A DNA stretch of 64,000 nt from Komagataeibacter intermedius TF2 (GTDB lineage Bacteria > Pseudomonadota > Alphaproteobacteria > Acetobacterales > Acetobacteraceae): assembly GCF_000964425.1 (NCBI RefSeq), contig NZ_BANF01000008.1, positions 1 through 64,000 on the forward strand, given 5' to 3'. Every line of letters begins with the position of its first letter. Position 1 is the first letter of the stretch. The position numbers and the translations under genes are program-made. Positions 27,537-35,001 of this stretch are shown in pieces. The notes beneath the pieces are model-generated. The model was not told where the DNA came from. It did no database searches and saw only the letters and a list, made by a program, of their open reading frames with translations.

Positions 27537-28349
27537 ATGAATGAGACCAATACCCAGATGCCCTCCACCGATGACCGCCCGGTGATGATTTCGGTCGATG
27601 ACGTGACGCTGGCGTTCGGCAGCAAGGTGATCCAGCACGACGTATCCTTCCGCGTGAAGCGGGGCAGCATCTTTGCCGTCATGGGCGGGTCAGGCTGTGG
27701 CAAGAGCACCCTGCTGAAAAGCATGATCGGCCTGCTGCGTCCCACGCACGGCACCTATCTGGTGGAAAAGGACAATTACTGGGCCGGCGATGATGCCAGC
27801 CGCGTGCGGATCGGCCGGCGTTTCGGCGTTCTGTTCCAAAGTGGCGCGCTGTGGAGCTCCATGACCGTGGGCGAGAACGTCGCCCTGCCCATGCAGATGT
27901 TCACCAAACTGGAACCCGATGTGATCCGCCAGCTTGTGGAACTCAAGCTGGGGCTGGTGGGCATGCTGCATGCCATCGACCAGTATCCGTCCGAACTGAG
28001 TGGCGGCATGCGCAAGCGCGCAGGCCTGGCGCGCGCCATGTCACTGGACCCCGATATCCTGTTTTTCGATGAACCCTCCGCCGGGCTGGACCCGATTACG
28101 TCCGCCCGGCTGGATGAGCTGATCCTGAACCTGCGCGACGGGCTGGGGGCGACGATCATCATCGTCAGCCATGAACTGTCCAGCCTGTTCCACATCGCCG
28201 ATGACGGCATCTTCCTTGATGCCGAGCAGAAGACGGCCATTGCCCACGGCTCCCCCACATGGCTGCGTGATCACTGCACCGACCCGATGGTCCATGCCTT
28301 CATGCACCGTGAACAGCTGGACAGTTCCGGCTCCGCCGGAAACGGGTAA
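27537..28349 (+). CDS. mlaF: MlaF-type ABC transporter ATP-binding protein
   Basis: ATPase of the Mla lipid transporter. The 270-residue protein shows Walker A GGSGCGKSTLLKSMIGLL, a Q-loop near FQSGALWSSMTV, signature ELSGGMRKRAGLARA, Walker B ILFFDEPSAGLDPI and the switch His in IIVSHELSS. SGALWSSMTVGENVALP is typical of the MlaF group. Its TAA stop shares one base with the mlaD ATG (TAATG), a coupled arrangement. Confidence 0.93.
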   Translation: MNETNTQMPSTDDRPVMISVDDVTLAFGSKVIQHDVSFRVKRGSIFAVMGGSGCGKSTLLKSMIGLLRPTHGTYLVEKDNYWAGDDASRVRIGRRFGVLFQSGALWSSMTVGENVALPMQMFTKLEPDVIRQLVELKLGLVGMLHAIDQYPSELSGGMRKRAGLARAMSLDPDILFFDEPSAGLDPITSARLDELILNLRDGLGATIIIVSHELSSLFHIADDGIFLDAEQKTAIAHGSPTWLRDHCTDPMVHAFMHREQLDSSGSAGNG

Positions 28350-29314
28350 TGCCGATGGCCGGCAGGCAAACGCTGATCGGATCAGCCGTGCTGGGGGTTG
28401 CGGCCGCTGCGCTCATCATACTGGGCGTGAAGGGGGCGCTGCCCCTTCCCGGCCGTACCAGCGAGGCAATGGTCATTTTCGAAAGCCCGACCAACGGGCT
28501 GGATATTGGCTCCCCCGTCAATTTCCGGGGCGTGCCGGTGGGGGCTGTCGAACGCATTACGGTCAAGGTCGATCCGGCGGACCATCACACCTACATGCCG
28601 GTCTATATCCTGTTCGATCCCAGCCATGCACCCGGACGCAGCGACCTGCCGCCGCTGCCCGAACTGATCGCCAATGGCCTGCGGGCGGAAATGACGCTGC
28701 ACAGCCTTGTCACCGGGCAGACCGAACTTGACCTCGACCTAGACCCCAAAACCCCGGCGCGGCTGCACCCGGGGCTGGTGGACACGACGCTGACGGAAAT
28801 CCCGATGGGGCAGACGGCGCTGCAGCAGCTGGAAACCACGCTGGTGTCCACCTCCGTCCAGCAGCTGCACCATGACCTGCAGACTGCAATGGCCAGCATC
28901 CGCAGGCTGGCGGCCGACATGAACCGCGACCTGCCGGGCATGATCACCAGCATCCGCGAAACATCGGCGCATAGCGACGCGGCGGTCACCCATATCCGCA
29001 CAGTCATTACGGATGTGGAAAACCGCGCCAGCATCACCATCAACAAGCTGGACCGGCTGATCGCCACCAACAGCCAGCAGTTTGCCGCGCGGCGGGCGGA
29101 ACTGCTGACGCTGATCGCCACTACGCACCAGACCATGACACAGGCGCATGAGACACTTGCCAGCCTGCGTACGCTGACCGATCCGCAATCACGTGACAGG
29201 CTCAATCTGGACGATACGATGCGTGATATCATGGAAGCAGGCTATGGGCTGCGCGGATTCGCCAATGAAGTCGAAAGTAATCCGCAACTTCTGCTGATGG
29301 GACGCAATAAATGA
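28349..29314 (+). CDS. mlaD: MlaD-type MCE domain protein
   Basis: Periplasmic substrate-binding component anchored by one N-terminal helix (about 8-28). The single MCE domain follows (about 38-125, FESPTNGLDIGSPVNFRGVPVGAVERI and TLHSLVTGQTELDLDLDP). The C-terminal half is helical, rich in Gln, Thr and His, and likely forms a coiled-coil tunnel extension. At 321 residues it is much longer than E. coli MlaD (183), closer to MCE proteins that bridge further across the periplasm. It overlaps mlaF by 1 nt and the lipoprotein gene by 4 nt. Confidence 0.9.
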   Translation: MPMAGRQTLIGSAVLGVAAAALIILGVKGALPLPGRTSEAMVIFESPTNGLDIGSPVNFRGVPVGAVERITVKVDPADHHTYMPVYILFDPSHAPGRSDLPPLPELIANGLRAEMTLHSLVTGQTELDLDLDPKTPARLHPGLVDTTLTEIPMGQTALQQLETTLVSTSVQQLHHDLQTAMASIRRLAADMNRDLPGMITSIRETSAHSDAAVTHIRTVITDVENRASITINKLDRLIATNSQQFAARRAELLTLIATTHQTMTQAHETLASLRTLTDPQSRDRLNLDDTMRDIMEAGYGLRGFANEVESNPQLLLMGRNK

Positions 29315-29994
29315 AAACGCGCCAGCCCGCTGTCTCCCTTTCCCGTTTGTATCCGGCCCTGCGGGCAGGTGGCGGATTGCTGCTGTCGGCGGTTGTGCTG
29401 TCGGCCTGTTCCTCGGCCCCGGTCCGCTTCTATACCCTTGGCGCGCCTGCCGTGGCCGTGGGCGCGGAAGGCAGTTCCACCATTCCCATCACGGACAGCA
29501 CGCCTGTCATCGAGGTCGAGCGCGCGCGCATGCCCGACTATCTGGACAGCCAGGACATCATGGTCCGCAATGGCCATGAAATCGAACGCAGCGGTCTGGG
29601 CCGCTGGGCCAGCCGCCTGTCCGTAGGGGCGACCGACCTGATCACGGCGCGGCTGGCGCAGAAATGGCCGAACCTGTTCGTAACCGACCAGAGCCAGCCT
29701 GACCGCCCGACATGGCGGCTGCAGCTCAATATCAGCCGTCTTGATGTCAGCCGTGATGGCAAGTCCGCGCTGAACGCGGACTGGGCCATCATCCCGCAGG
29801 ACACGCGCGCGTCCATCCTGCGTAACCGCACCACCATCGTCATGGATGGCAATACGGCCAGCAACGCCAACATCGCCAAAGTGACGGAAAGCCTGCTGAA
29901 TGAGCTGAGCGACCGGATCGAGGCAAGCTGGCCCAGCACGACCGGCACGACACCGCAGACCGCCATGACCTTCCACCGTCACAGCAAGGGCTGA
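29311..29994 (+). CDS. PqiC-like outer-membrane lipoprotein of the MCE transporter
   Basis: Member of the ABC-type transport auxiliary lipoprotein family (PqiC/DUF330). The 227-residue protein has a lipobox LLLSAVVLSAC (Cys about 33), then the typical FYTLGAP strand start. IEVERARMPDYLDSQDIMVRNG and SRLSVGATDLITARLAQ follow. It is predicted to sit in the outer membrane and receive the MCE tunnel end. It takes the place that mlaC occupies in E. coli; no MlaC-like soluble carrier is in the window. The overlap with mlaD is 4 nt. Confidence 0.87.
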   Translation: MKTRQPAVSLSRLYPALRAGGGLLLSAVVLSACSSAPVRFYTLGAPAVAVGAEGSSTIPITDSTPVIEVERARMPDYLDSQDIMVRNGHEIERSGLGRWASRLSVGATDLITARLAQKWPNLFVTDQSQPDRPTWRLQLNISRLDVSRDGKSALNADWAIIPQDTRASILRNRTTIVMDGNTASNANIAKVTESLLNELSDRIEASWPSTTGTTPQTAMTFHRHSKG

Positions 29995-30151
29995 GCATCC
30001 GGCACGACAGGGGTGGCCAGTCCTGTCCCGCTCTGGTTAGGCTGTGGGGTGAAACAGGCCACCTGCCCCGCCCTGCCGCCATGAATGGGGGAACCTTTCG
30101 GCATGCACGGCATTGGGTGCGCAATCCTGTCCAACCTGCCGGAGTGTCGTC
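29995..30151. other. Intergenic region after the Mla operon
   Basis: 157 nt without a supported gene. I see no T-tract terminator. A promoter for the next exported protein is expected here, but no convincing -35/-10 pair was found. Confidence 0.4.
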
Positions 30152-30643
30152 ATGCCCCCTCTTTTTCCGTCCCTTCGCCGGGCCGCATGTCTGATCTGCC
30201 TGCCTGCCGCCGTGTTGTTGTCCGGCGCGGGCATGGCATGGGCGGAAGGCGGGCCGGTCATTCTGGCGCAGCATCCCGGCACGGAACTGGACCGGCAGGC
30301 GCGCAGGCTGGTGACGCAGGATCTGCATGATGCCGCGAACCAGCGTGAACAGCCTGTCCTGCTGACCGGATCAGGCCTGCTGTCGGACAACCCGCGTCGC
30401 ATGGCGCTGTTTGTGCAGCTACAGTCCGCCAGCCTGTGTGGCTCGGCAGGGTGTTCCACGTCCGTGTACCTGCCTGACGGGCGCAAATGGACCCTGGTGC
30501 TGGATTCCGTCAGCGGACCGATCACCATTACCCCGCAGGTGCACGGCAACATGCATGACCTGCTGGTTGATGACACCGATCGCTGGATCTGGAACGGCAC
30601 GACCTATACCGACACGCAGGCGGCCCCTGAACCTGCCCCATGA
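30152..30643 (+). CDS. Exported hypothetical protein
   Basis: Not recognised. The 163-residue protein starts at ATG 30152, 8 nt after a GGAG. It has a signal peptide with a CLICLPAAVLLSGAGMAWA core and likely cleavage before EGG. The mature part has two Cys in LCGSAGCSTSVYLPDGRKW, probably forming a disulfide, and a run of short beta-strand-like segments ending in Thr/Pro/Glu. It is periplasmic or secreted by prediction. It lies alone between the Mla operon and tRNA-Gly. Confidence 0.65.
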   Translation: MPPLFPSLRRAACLICLPAAVLLSGAGMAWAEGGPVILAQHPGTELDRQARRLVTQDLHDAANQREQPVLLTGSGLLSDNPRRMALFVQLQSASLCGSAGCSTSVYLPDGRKWTLVLDSVSGPITITPQVHGNMHDLLVDDTDRWIWNGTTYTDTQAAPEPAP

Positions 30644-30725
30644 CAACAGGCTGGCTACCGGCCACCATTGCATGATGGAACGACCGCAGGTCAGGCCTGC
30701 CGGATATATGGTTTTATGGGAAAGA

Positions 30726-30799
30726 TGGAGCGGGTGAAGGGAATCGAACCCTCGTATGCAGCTTGGGAAGCTGCCGTTCTACCATTGAACTACACCCGC
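30726..30799 (-). tRNA. tRNA-Gly (anticodon CCC)
   Basis: Read on the minus strand, GCGGGTG pairs with CACCCGC to form the acceptor stem. The D arm contains AGTTCAATGGTAGAA, and the anticodon stem GCAGC/GCTGC encloses TTCCCAA, giving anticodon CCC. The T arm has GGTTCGATTCC. The discriminator is T and CCA is encoded in the DNA. It decodes GGG glycine codons. All arms fold without mismatches that would suggest a pseudogene. Confidence 0.95.
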
Positions 30800-30923
30800 G
30801 TTGTGGCCCCTCTATACTGCACAAGCCGTGCGGATGCAATCACCCCCACATTACGGGCGGCAGTTGACGCACCCTGCCCTGATCCGCAATAAGCAGTGAT
30901 GTCCGGGGACAGTTTCCACCGGA

Positions 30924-30983
30924 CCCTCGTGATTTGATACGGCCGGCTTGCGGCGAGGTAAAACATACGCGCTAAAGAGGCCT
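30924..30983 (+). ncRNA. SAM-II riboswitch in the metZ leader
   Basis: The order and spacing of conserved blocks match the SAM-II (metA) class: P1 strand CCTCG (30925-30929), GATTTG, GGCC, GGCTTGC, P1' CGAGG (30954-30958), TAAAAC, then GCTAAAGAGGCC. GGCC at 30941-30944 can pair with GGCC at 30979-30982 to form the pseudoknot helix. SAM binding would lower metZ expression. It sits about 145 nt upstream of the metZ ATG, further than is usual for a riboswitch that hides the ribosome binding site. Confidence 0.87.
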
Positions 30984-31012
30984 GATCCCGCCCGACAGGG
31001 CGCGGGCATCAT

Positions 31013-31040
31013 GGTTTCCACGGTCGTGAACCGCCTTTTT
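31013..31040 (+). terminator. Possible riboswitch-controlled terminator
   Basis: GGTT, a TC bulge, CACG, a GT turn, CGTG and AACC make an 8-bp imperfect stem, followed by GCC and five T residues. It lies 30 nt beyond the SAM-II aptamer and before metZ. It could act as the expression platform, but the stem is short and the T tract brief. Confidence 0.4.
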
Positions 31041-31127
31041 GGGGGAATGGGCTGCCGGAACTGCCCCGGCGCTGACATCTCTGCCCGTATTCACGCCCAT
31101 CCCCGTTCACAGGAATAGCCACCAGCC

Positions 31128-32330
31128 ATGACTGACCAGCCTGATCCCAAGTCCTTCCGCCCCGCCACGCGCCTGATCAACGCGGGCCTTGAGCGCACGC
31201 CATATGGCGAAACCAGTGAGGCGATGTTCCTGACCTCCGGCTTTGTCTATGACAGCGCGGAACAGGCCGAAGGCACCTTTACGGGCGATGTCTCGCACTA
31301 CCAGTATTCGCGTTTTGGCAACCCGACCACATCCAACCTCGAACGCCGCCTGTGTGACCTGGAAGGGGCGGAAGCCTGCGTCCTGACGGCGACGGGCATG
31401 GGGGCCGTGTCTTCCGCCCTGCTGGCGCAGGTGCGCGCGGGTGACCGGGTCGTGGCGTCACGCGCGCTGTTCGGGTCATGCCACTGGATCGTGGCCGAAC
31501 TGCTGCCGCGCTATGGCGTGGAAACCATATTCGTCGATGGCGGCGACATGGCGGCGTGGAAGGAAGCACTGTCGACGCCAACCCGCGCCGTGCTGCTGGA
31601 AAGCCCGTCCAACCCGATGCTGGACGTGCTGGACATCCGCATGATCTGCGATCTGGCGCACAGGGCCGGTGCGACGGTTGTGGTGGATAATGTCTTCGCC
31701 ACCCCGCTGTACCAGAAGCCGCTGGAACTGGGCGCCGACGTGGTGGTGTATTCATGCACCAAGCATATCGACGGACAGGGCCGCGTGCTGGGTGGCGCGG
31801 TGCTGGGCAACGCCAAGTGGATTGACGAAGTCCTGCGCCCGTTTACCCGCAACACCGGCAACAGCCTGTCACCCTTCAATGCATGGGTCATGCTGAAAAG
31901 CATCGAAACGCTGGGCCTGCGTGTGGACGCCATGACGCGCAATGCCGCGAAGGTAGCCGATTTCCTTGCGGATGCGCCCGGCATCGTGCGTGTGTCCTAC
32001 CCCGGCCGCAAGGACCACCCGCAGTATGAACTGGCGAAAAAGCAGATGTCCGCCGGGTCCACGCTGGTGGCGTTTGAAGTCGAGGGGGGCAAGGACGGGG
32101 CATTCGCCTTCATGAACGCGCTGCGCCTGATCTCGATTTCCAACAACCTTGGCGATGCGCGCTCGCTTGTCACGCATCCGGCCACCACCACCCACATGAA
32201 GCTGGCGCCCGAAGAACGCGCCCGCCTTGGCATTACCGACGGGGCGATCCGCTTTTCCGTCGGGCTGGAAGATGCCGACGACCTGATTGACGACCTCAAG
32301 CGCGGCATTGCGGCGCTGGGCAACCGGTAA
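31128..32330 (+). CDS. metZ: O-succinylhomoserine sulfhydrylase
   Basis: PLP enzyme that makes homocysteine from O-succinylhomoserine and sulfide, the direct sulfhydrylation route to methionine. The 400-residue protein has YQYSRFGNPTTSNLERRL, TATGMGAVSSALLAQV, the ESPSNPMLDVLD cofactor region and YSCTKHIDGQGRVLGGAVLG with the PLP lysine at about 212. The C terminus carries SLVTHPATTTHMKL and IRFSVGLEDADDLIDDL. A SAM-II riboswitch lies in its leader, which supports methionine control. apaG and folE follow on the same strand. Confidence 0.93.
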   Translation: MTDQPDPKSFRPATRLINAGLERTPYGETSEAMFLTSGFVYDSAEQAEGTFTGDVSHYQYSRFGNPTTSNLERRLCDLEGAEACVLTATGMGAVSSALLAQVRAGDRVVASRALFGSCHWIVAELLPRYGVETIFVDGGDMAAWKEALSTPTRAVLLESPSNPMLDVLDIRMICDLAHRAGATVVVDNVFATPLYQKPLELGADVVVYSCTKHIDGQGRVLGGAVLGNAKWIDEVLRPFTRNTGNSLSPFNAWVMLKSIETLGLRVDAMTRNAAKVADFLADAPGIVRVSYPGRKDHPQYELAKKQMSAGSTLVAFEVEGGKDGAFAFMNALRLISISNNLGDARSLVTHPATTTHMKLAPEERARLGITDGAIRFSVGLEDADDLIDDLKRGIAALGNR

Positions 32331-32348
32331 ACAAGGAGCATCCCCTCC

Positions 32349-32825
32349 ATGAGCAAGAACAGGCCTTTCCCTCCCCCCGGTGGGGAAGGAGCGGAGTCCC
32401 CGCTGGGCGAGACAATGGACAATACCCCCTGTTTCGAGGAGACGACCGACAATGTACGCGTGGTTGTCCAGACCTTCTGGCTGGATGACCAGTCGGAGCC
32501 GGACGAACACCGTTACGTATGGGCATACCGGATCCGTATCGAAAACCACGGGACCGAGCAGATACAGCTGCTGCGCCGGAGCTGGCGCATCGTGGATGGG
32601 CAGGGACGGATCGACCGCGTGGAAGGCGACGGCGTGGTGGGGGAGCAGCCCCTGATCGACGCCGCCGCCAGTTTCGAATACATGTCCGGGGCCGCCCTTG
32701 AAACGCCAACCGGCTTCATGGGGGGAATGTACCACATGATCCGTCCCGCGAGCCGACAGCACTTTGATGTCAGCATTCCCGTCTTCAGCCTGGACAGCCC
32801 GCACCATCCGGCCATCCTTCATTAA
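32349..32825 (+). CDS. apaG: ApaG protein
   Basis: ApaG-family beta-sandwich protein, whose role in cobalt/magnesium handling is inferred from Salmonella CorD. The 158-residue protein starts at ATG 32349 behind AAGGAG. Its N-terminal 30 residues are low-complexity, then the domain runs from about 34: VRVVVQTFWLDDQSEPDEHRYVWAYRIRIENHG, RSWRIVDGQGR, GVVGEQPLI and GFMGGMYHM. It lies between metZ and folE, 18 nt after the metZ stop. Confidence 0.9.
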   Translation: MSKNRPFPPPGGEGAESPLGETMDNTPCFEETTDNVRVVVQTFWLDDQSEPDEHRYVWAYRIRIENHGTEQIQLLRRSWRIVDGQGRIDRVEGDGVVGEQPLIDAAASFEYMSGAALETPTGFMGGMYHMIRPASRQHFDVSIPVFSLDSPHHPAILH

Positions 32826-32861
32826 GTGTCCCCCTGCGGCCTGTCCCTGCCGGACAGGCCC

Positions 32862-33488
32862 ATGCAACAAGAACCAACAGCAATGACCCCCATCGATTCC
32901 CATCCCACCCGCCAGGAAGCAGAGGAGGCCGTCCGTACCCTGCTGCGCTGGGCGGGCGAAGATCCCGACCGTGAGGGGCTGCGTGACACGCCCCAGCGCG
33001 TCATCAAGTCATATGACGAATTTTTCTGCGGCTACGCCGAAGACCCGGTCGACCTGCTGCGCCGCACCTTTTCCGAAGTCGATGATTATGACGAAATGGT
33101 GCTGCTGCGCGATATCCGCGTGGAAAGCCATTGCGAACACCACATGGTGCCCATCATTGGCGTGGCCCACGTGGCCTACCTGCCGCGCAAACGGGTGGTG
33201 GGCATTTCCAAGCTGGCCCGCGTGGTGGATGCCTATGCCCGACGTTTCCAGATCCAGGAACGCCTGACGGCCCAGATCGCCAATACCATCAACGAAGAAC
33301 TGCAGCCCTATGGCGTGGCGGTGGTGATCGAGGCATCGCACCAGTGCATGACCACGCGCGGCGTGCACCGTCCCGGCGTATCAATGGTGACCAGCCGCAT
33401 GCTGGGCACCTTCCGCACCAATTCGGACACGCGGCGCGAATTCCTGTCGATCCTCAACCGCCCGGCCATGAACAGCAGCGGTATCTGA
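32862..33488 (+). CDS. folE: GTP cyclohydrolase I
   Basis: Converts GTP to dihydroneopterin triphosphate for folate. The 208-residue form shows [41 protein letters not shown] (zinc Cys and the catalytic His pair), [24 protein letters not shown], and [19 protein letters not shown] with the third zinc ligand region. Possible starts are GTG 32826, ATG 32862 and ATG 32883. None has a strong ribosome binding site, so the exact N terminus is uncertain. A repeat element follows. Confidence 0.93.
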   Translation: MQQEPTAMTPIDSHPTRQEAEEAVRTLLRWAGEDPDREGLRDTPQRVIKSYDEFFCGYAEDPVDLLRRTFSEVDDYDEMVLLRDIRVESHCEHHMVPIIGVAHVAYLPRKRVVGISKLARVVDAYARRFQIQERLTAQIANTINEELQPYGVAVVIEASHQCMTTRGVHRPGVSMVTSRMLGTFRTNSDTRREFLSILNRPAMNSSGI

Positions 33489-33498
33489 GGGTATAAAT

Positions 33499-33569
33499 GC
33501 CGCCTTTTTTTGAAAAAGGCGGCATTTCCCTGAAGCTTTTTGCAAAAAGCCTCACCAGAAAACGTCTTT
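33499..33569 (-). repeat. Two-hairpin palindromic repeat, copy B
   Basis: The reverse orientation of copy A. The first hairpin is GCCGCC-T7-GAAAAAGGCGGC (33499-33523). The second is GAAGCTTTTT, GC, AAAAAGCCTC (33532-33552), followed by ACCAGAAAACGTC. It lies in the 96-nt convergent gap between folE and the DJ-1 gene, and the GC stem plus T-rich arm could serve as a terminator for either. Confidence 0.85.
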
Positions 33570-33584
33570 ACTGATCGCGCGACG

Positions 33585-34160
33585 TTACAGACTGACTTTT
33601 GCCCCCAGCACGGCAATGAACTGCGCCAGCCATGCCGGGTGGGCGGGCCATGCCGGCGCCGTGACCAGCCTGCCATCCGTCACGGCTGCATCGAGCGCAA
33701 TATCAGCATATATGCCACCGGCCAGTTCCACATCAGGGCGGCAGGCGGGATAGGCTGAAACCGTCCGCCCCGAAATGATGCGTGCAGCCGCCAGAAGCTG
33801 GCCCGCATGGCAGATCGCGGCGATGGGCCGGTCAGCAAAGGCACGGACCAGTTCGATGACCCGCGCATCCAGCCGCAGGTATTCCGGCGCGCGCCCACCG
33901 GGCAGGACAAGGCCCGCGTAATCCGCGTGACTGATTTCGTCGAAGGTCGCGTTCAGCACGAAACGGTGGCCCGGCTTTTCGCTGTAGGTCTGCGCACCTT
34001 CAAAATCATGGATTGCCGTCAGGACATGCTCGCCTGCCTTACGGCCGGGGCAGACCGCATCAACGCGATAGCCCAGCATGGCCAGCGCCTGGCAGGGCAC
34101 CATGACCTCGTAATCCTCGACATAGTCACCAGCCAGCAGCAGAAGCCTTGGTGCACTCAT
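33585..34160 (-). CDS. DJ-1/PfpI-family protein
   Basis: Class I glutamine-amidotransferase-like protein of the DJ-1/PfpI superfamily, whose members include glyoxalase III-like deglycases, proteases and stress proteins. The 191-residue form from ATG 34160 shows [33 protein letters not shown] at the N terminus with the conserved acidic residue. The nucleophile elbow is [13 protein letters not shown] (Cys). [13 protein letters not shown] and a late NPEY-like NAWPAH stretch follow. A specific substrate cannot be given. It is 27 nt downstream of moaB on the same strand. Confidence 0.85.
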   Translation of the reverse strand: MSAPRLLLLAGDYVEDYEVMVPCQALAMLGYRVDAVCPGRKAGEHVLTAIHDFEGAQTYSEKPGHRFVLNATFDEISHADYAGLVLPGGRAPEYLRLDARVIELVRAFADRPIAAICHAGQLLAAARIISGRTVSAYPACRPDVELAGGIYADIALDAAVTDGRLVTAPAWPAHPAWLAQFIAVLGAKVSL

Positions 34161-34187
34161 TATCCGCATCCTTCCCGTTATATCCGG

Positions 34188-34742
34188 TCAGTCGTGGTGG
34201 TCATCCGGGGACAGGTGTTCACGCAGCCGGGGCATGAGTTCAACAAAATTGCAGGGCACATGACGGCTGTCGAGCTGCCAGACCAGTATGTCGTCCCACC
34301 CGTCCTTCACCGCGCCGGATGATCCGGGCAACGCGAACAGGTAGGTGCCATTCGCCACCCCGGCCAGCGCACGGGACTGGATCGTGGATGTCCCGATTTT
34401 CTGGTACGACAGCATGCGGAACAGTTCCCCGAAGCCTTCGATCCGTTTTTCGATCACTTTATCGAAGGCTTCCGGCGTGACATCGCGGCCCGTTACCCCG
34501 GTACCGCCTGTTGAAATAATGACATCCACCTGCGTATCCGCAATCCAGCCCGCCAGTGTGGCGGCCAGACGGTCCACGTCATCGGGCACGATGGCGCGGG
34601 TGGCCACCACATGGCCCGCCGCGGCAATGCGGGCGGCCAGTATGTCGCCGGATCGGTCCGTTTCCGGCGTGCGGGTATCGGACACCGTCAGCACGGCGAT
34701 GCGGACAGGCAGGAAGGTTCTTTTCATATCAAGTCGCGACAT
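34188..34742 (-). CDS. moaB: Molybdenum cofactor biosynthesis protein B
   Basis: MogA/MoaB-family protein that adenylates or binds molybdopterin on the way to Moco. The 184-residue protein carries [65 protein letters not shown] and [13 protein letters not shown], all diagnostic. ATG at 34742 is chosen over 34874, because the longer frame adds unrelated, Cys-containing residues. No other Moco gene is in the window. It is divergent from the porin across an AT-rich region. Confidence 0.88.
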   Translation of the reverse strand: MSRLDMKRTFLPVRIAVLTVSDTRTPETDRSGDILAARIAAAGHVVATRAIVPDDVDRLAATLAGWIADTQVDVIISTGGTGVTGRDVTPEAFDKVIEKRIEGFGELFRMLSYQKIGTSTIQSRALAGVANGTYLFALPGSSGAVKDGWDDILVWQLDSRHVPCNFVELMPRLREHLSPDDHHD

Positions 34743-35001
34743 GCGGCCATGTTCACCACTCCCGCGTCGTGGCGTCAACGGGCATTGCGGGGCACATGCC
34801 GGAACCCCCACGACAGGAAAAATGAGTAATATGTGAGAATAAACACAAAATTCTGATGTATTTGTGCATTGCACAAAAAAAACACACCAAGGAATAACAA
34901 CACTCTATATGAATCTATTGATATAACAAAAAAATCCCTTTACCGTTATTTTACAAAATATTAGTTTTTACATAATTCCCTTCCCAAGGTTTATATTCGG
35001 C
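34743..35001. promoter_or_regulatory. Divergent AT-rich promoter region, moaB and porin
   Basis: A 259-nt gap, strongly AT-rich from about 34820 on, unlike the flanking coding DNA. It contains the perfect palindrome TTGTGCA-T-TGCACAA at 34862-34876. Candidate porin promoter elements (TTGCAC or TTGATA with poor -10 boxes) are seen, but none is convincing. Nothing else is readable as a gene. Confidence 0.55.
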
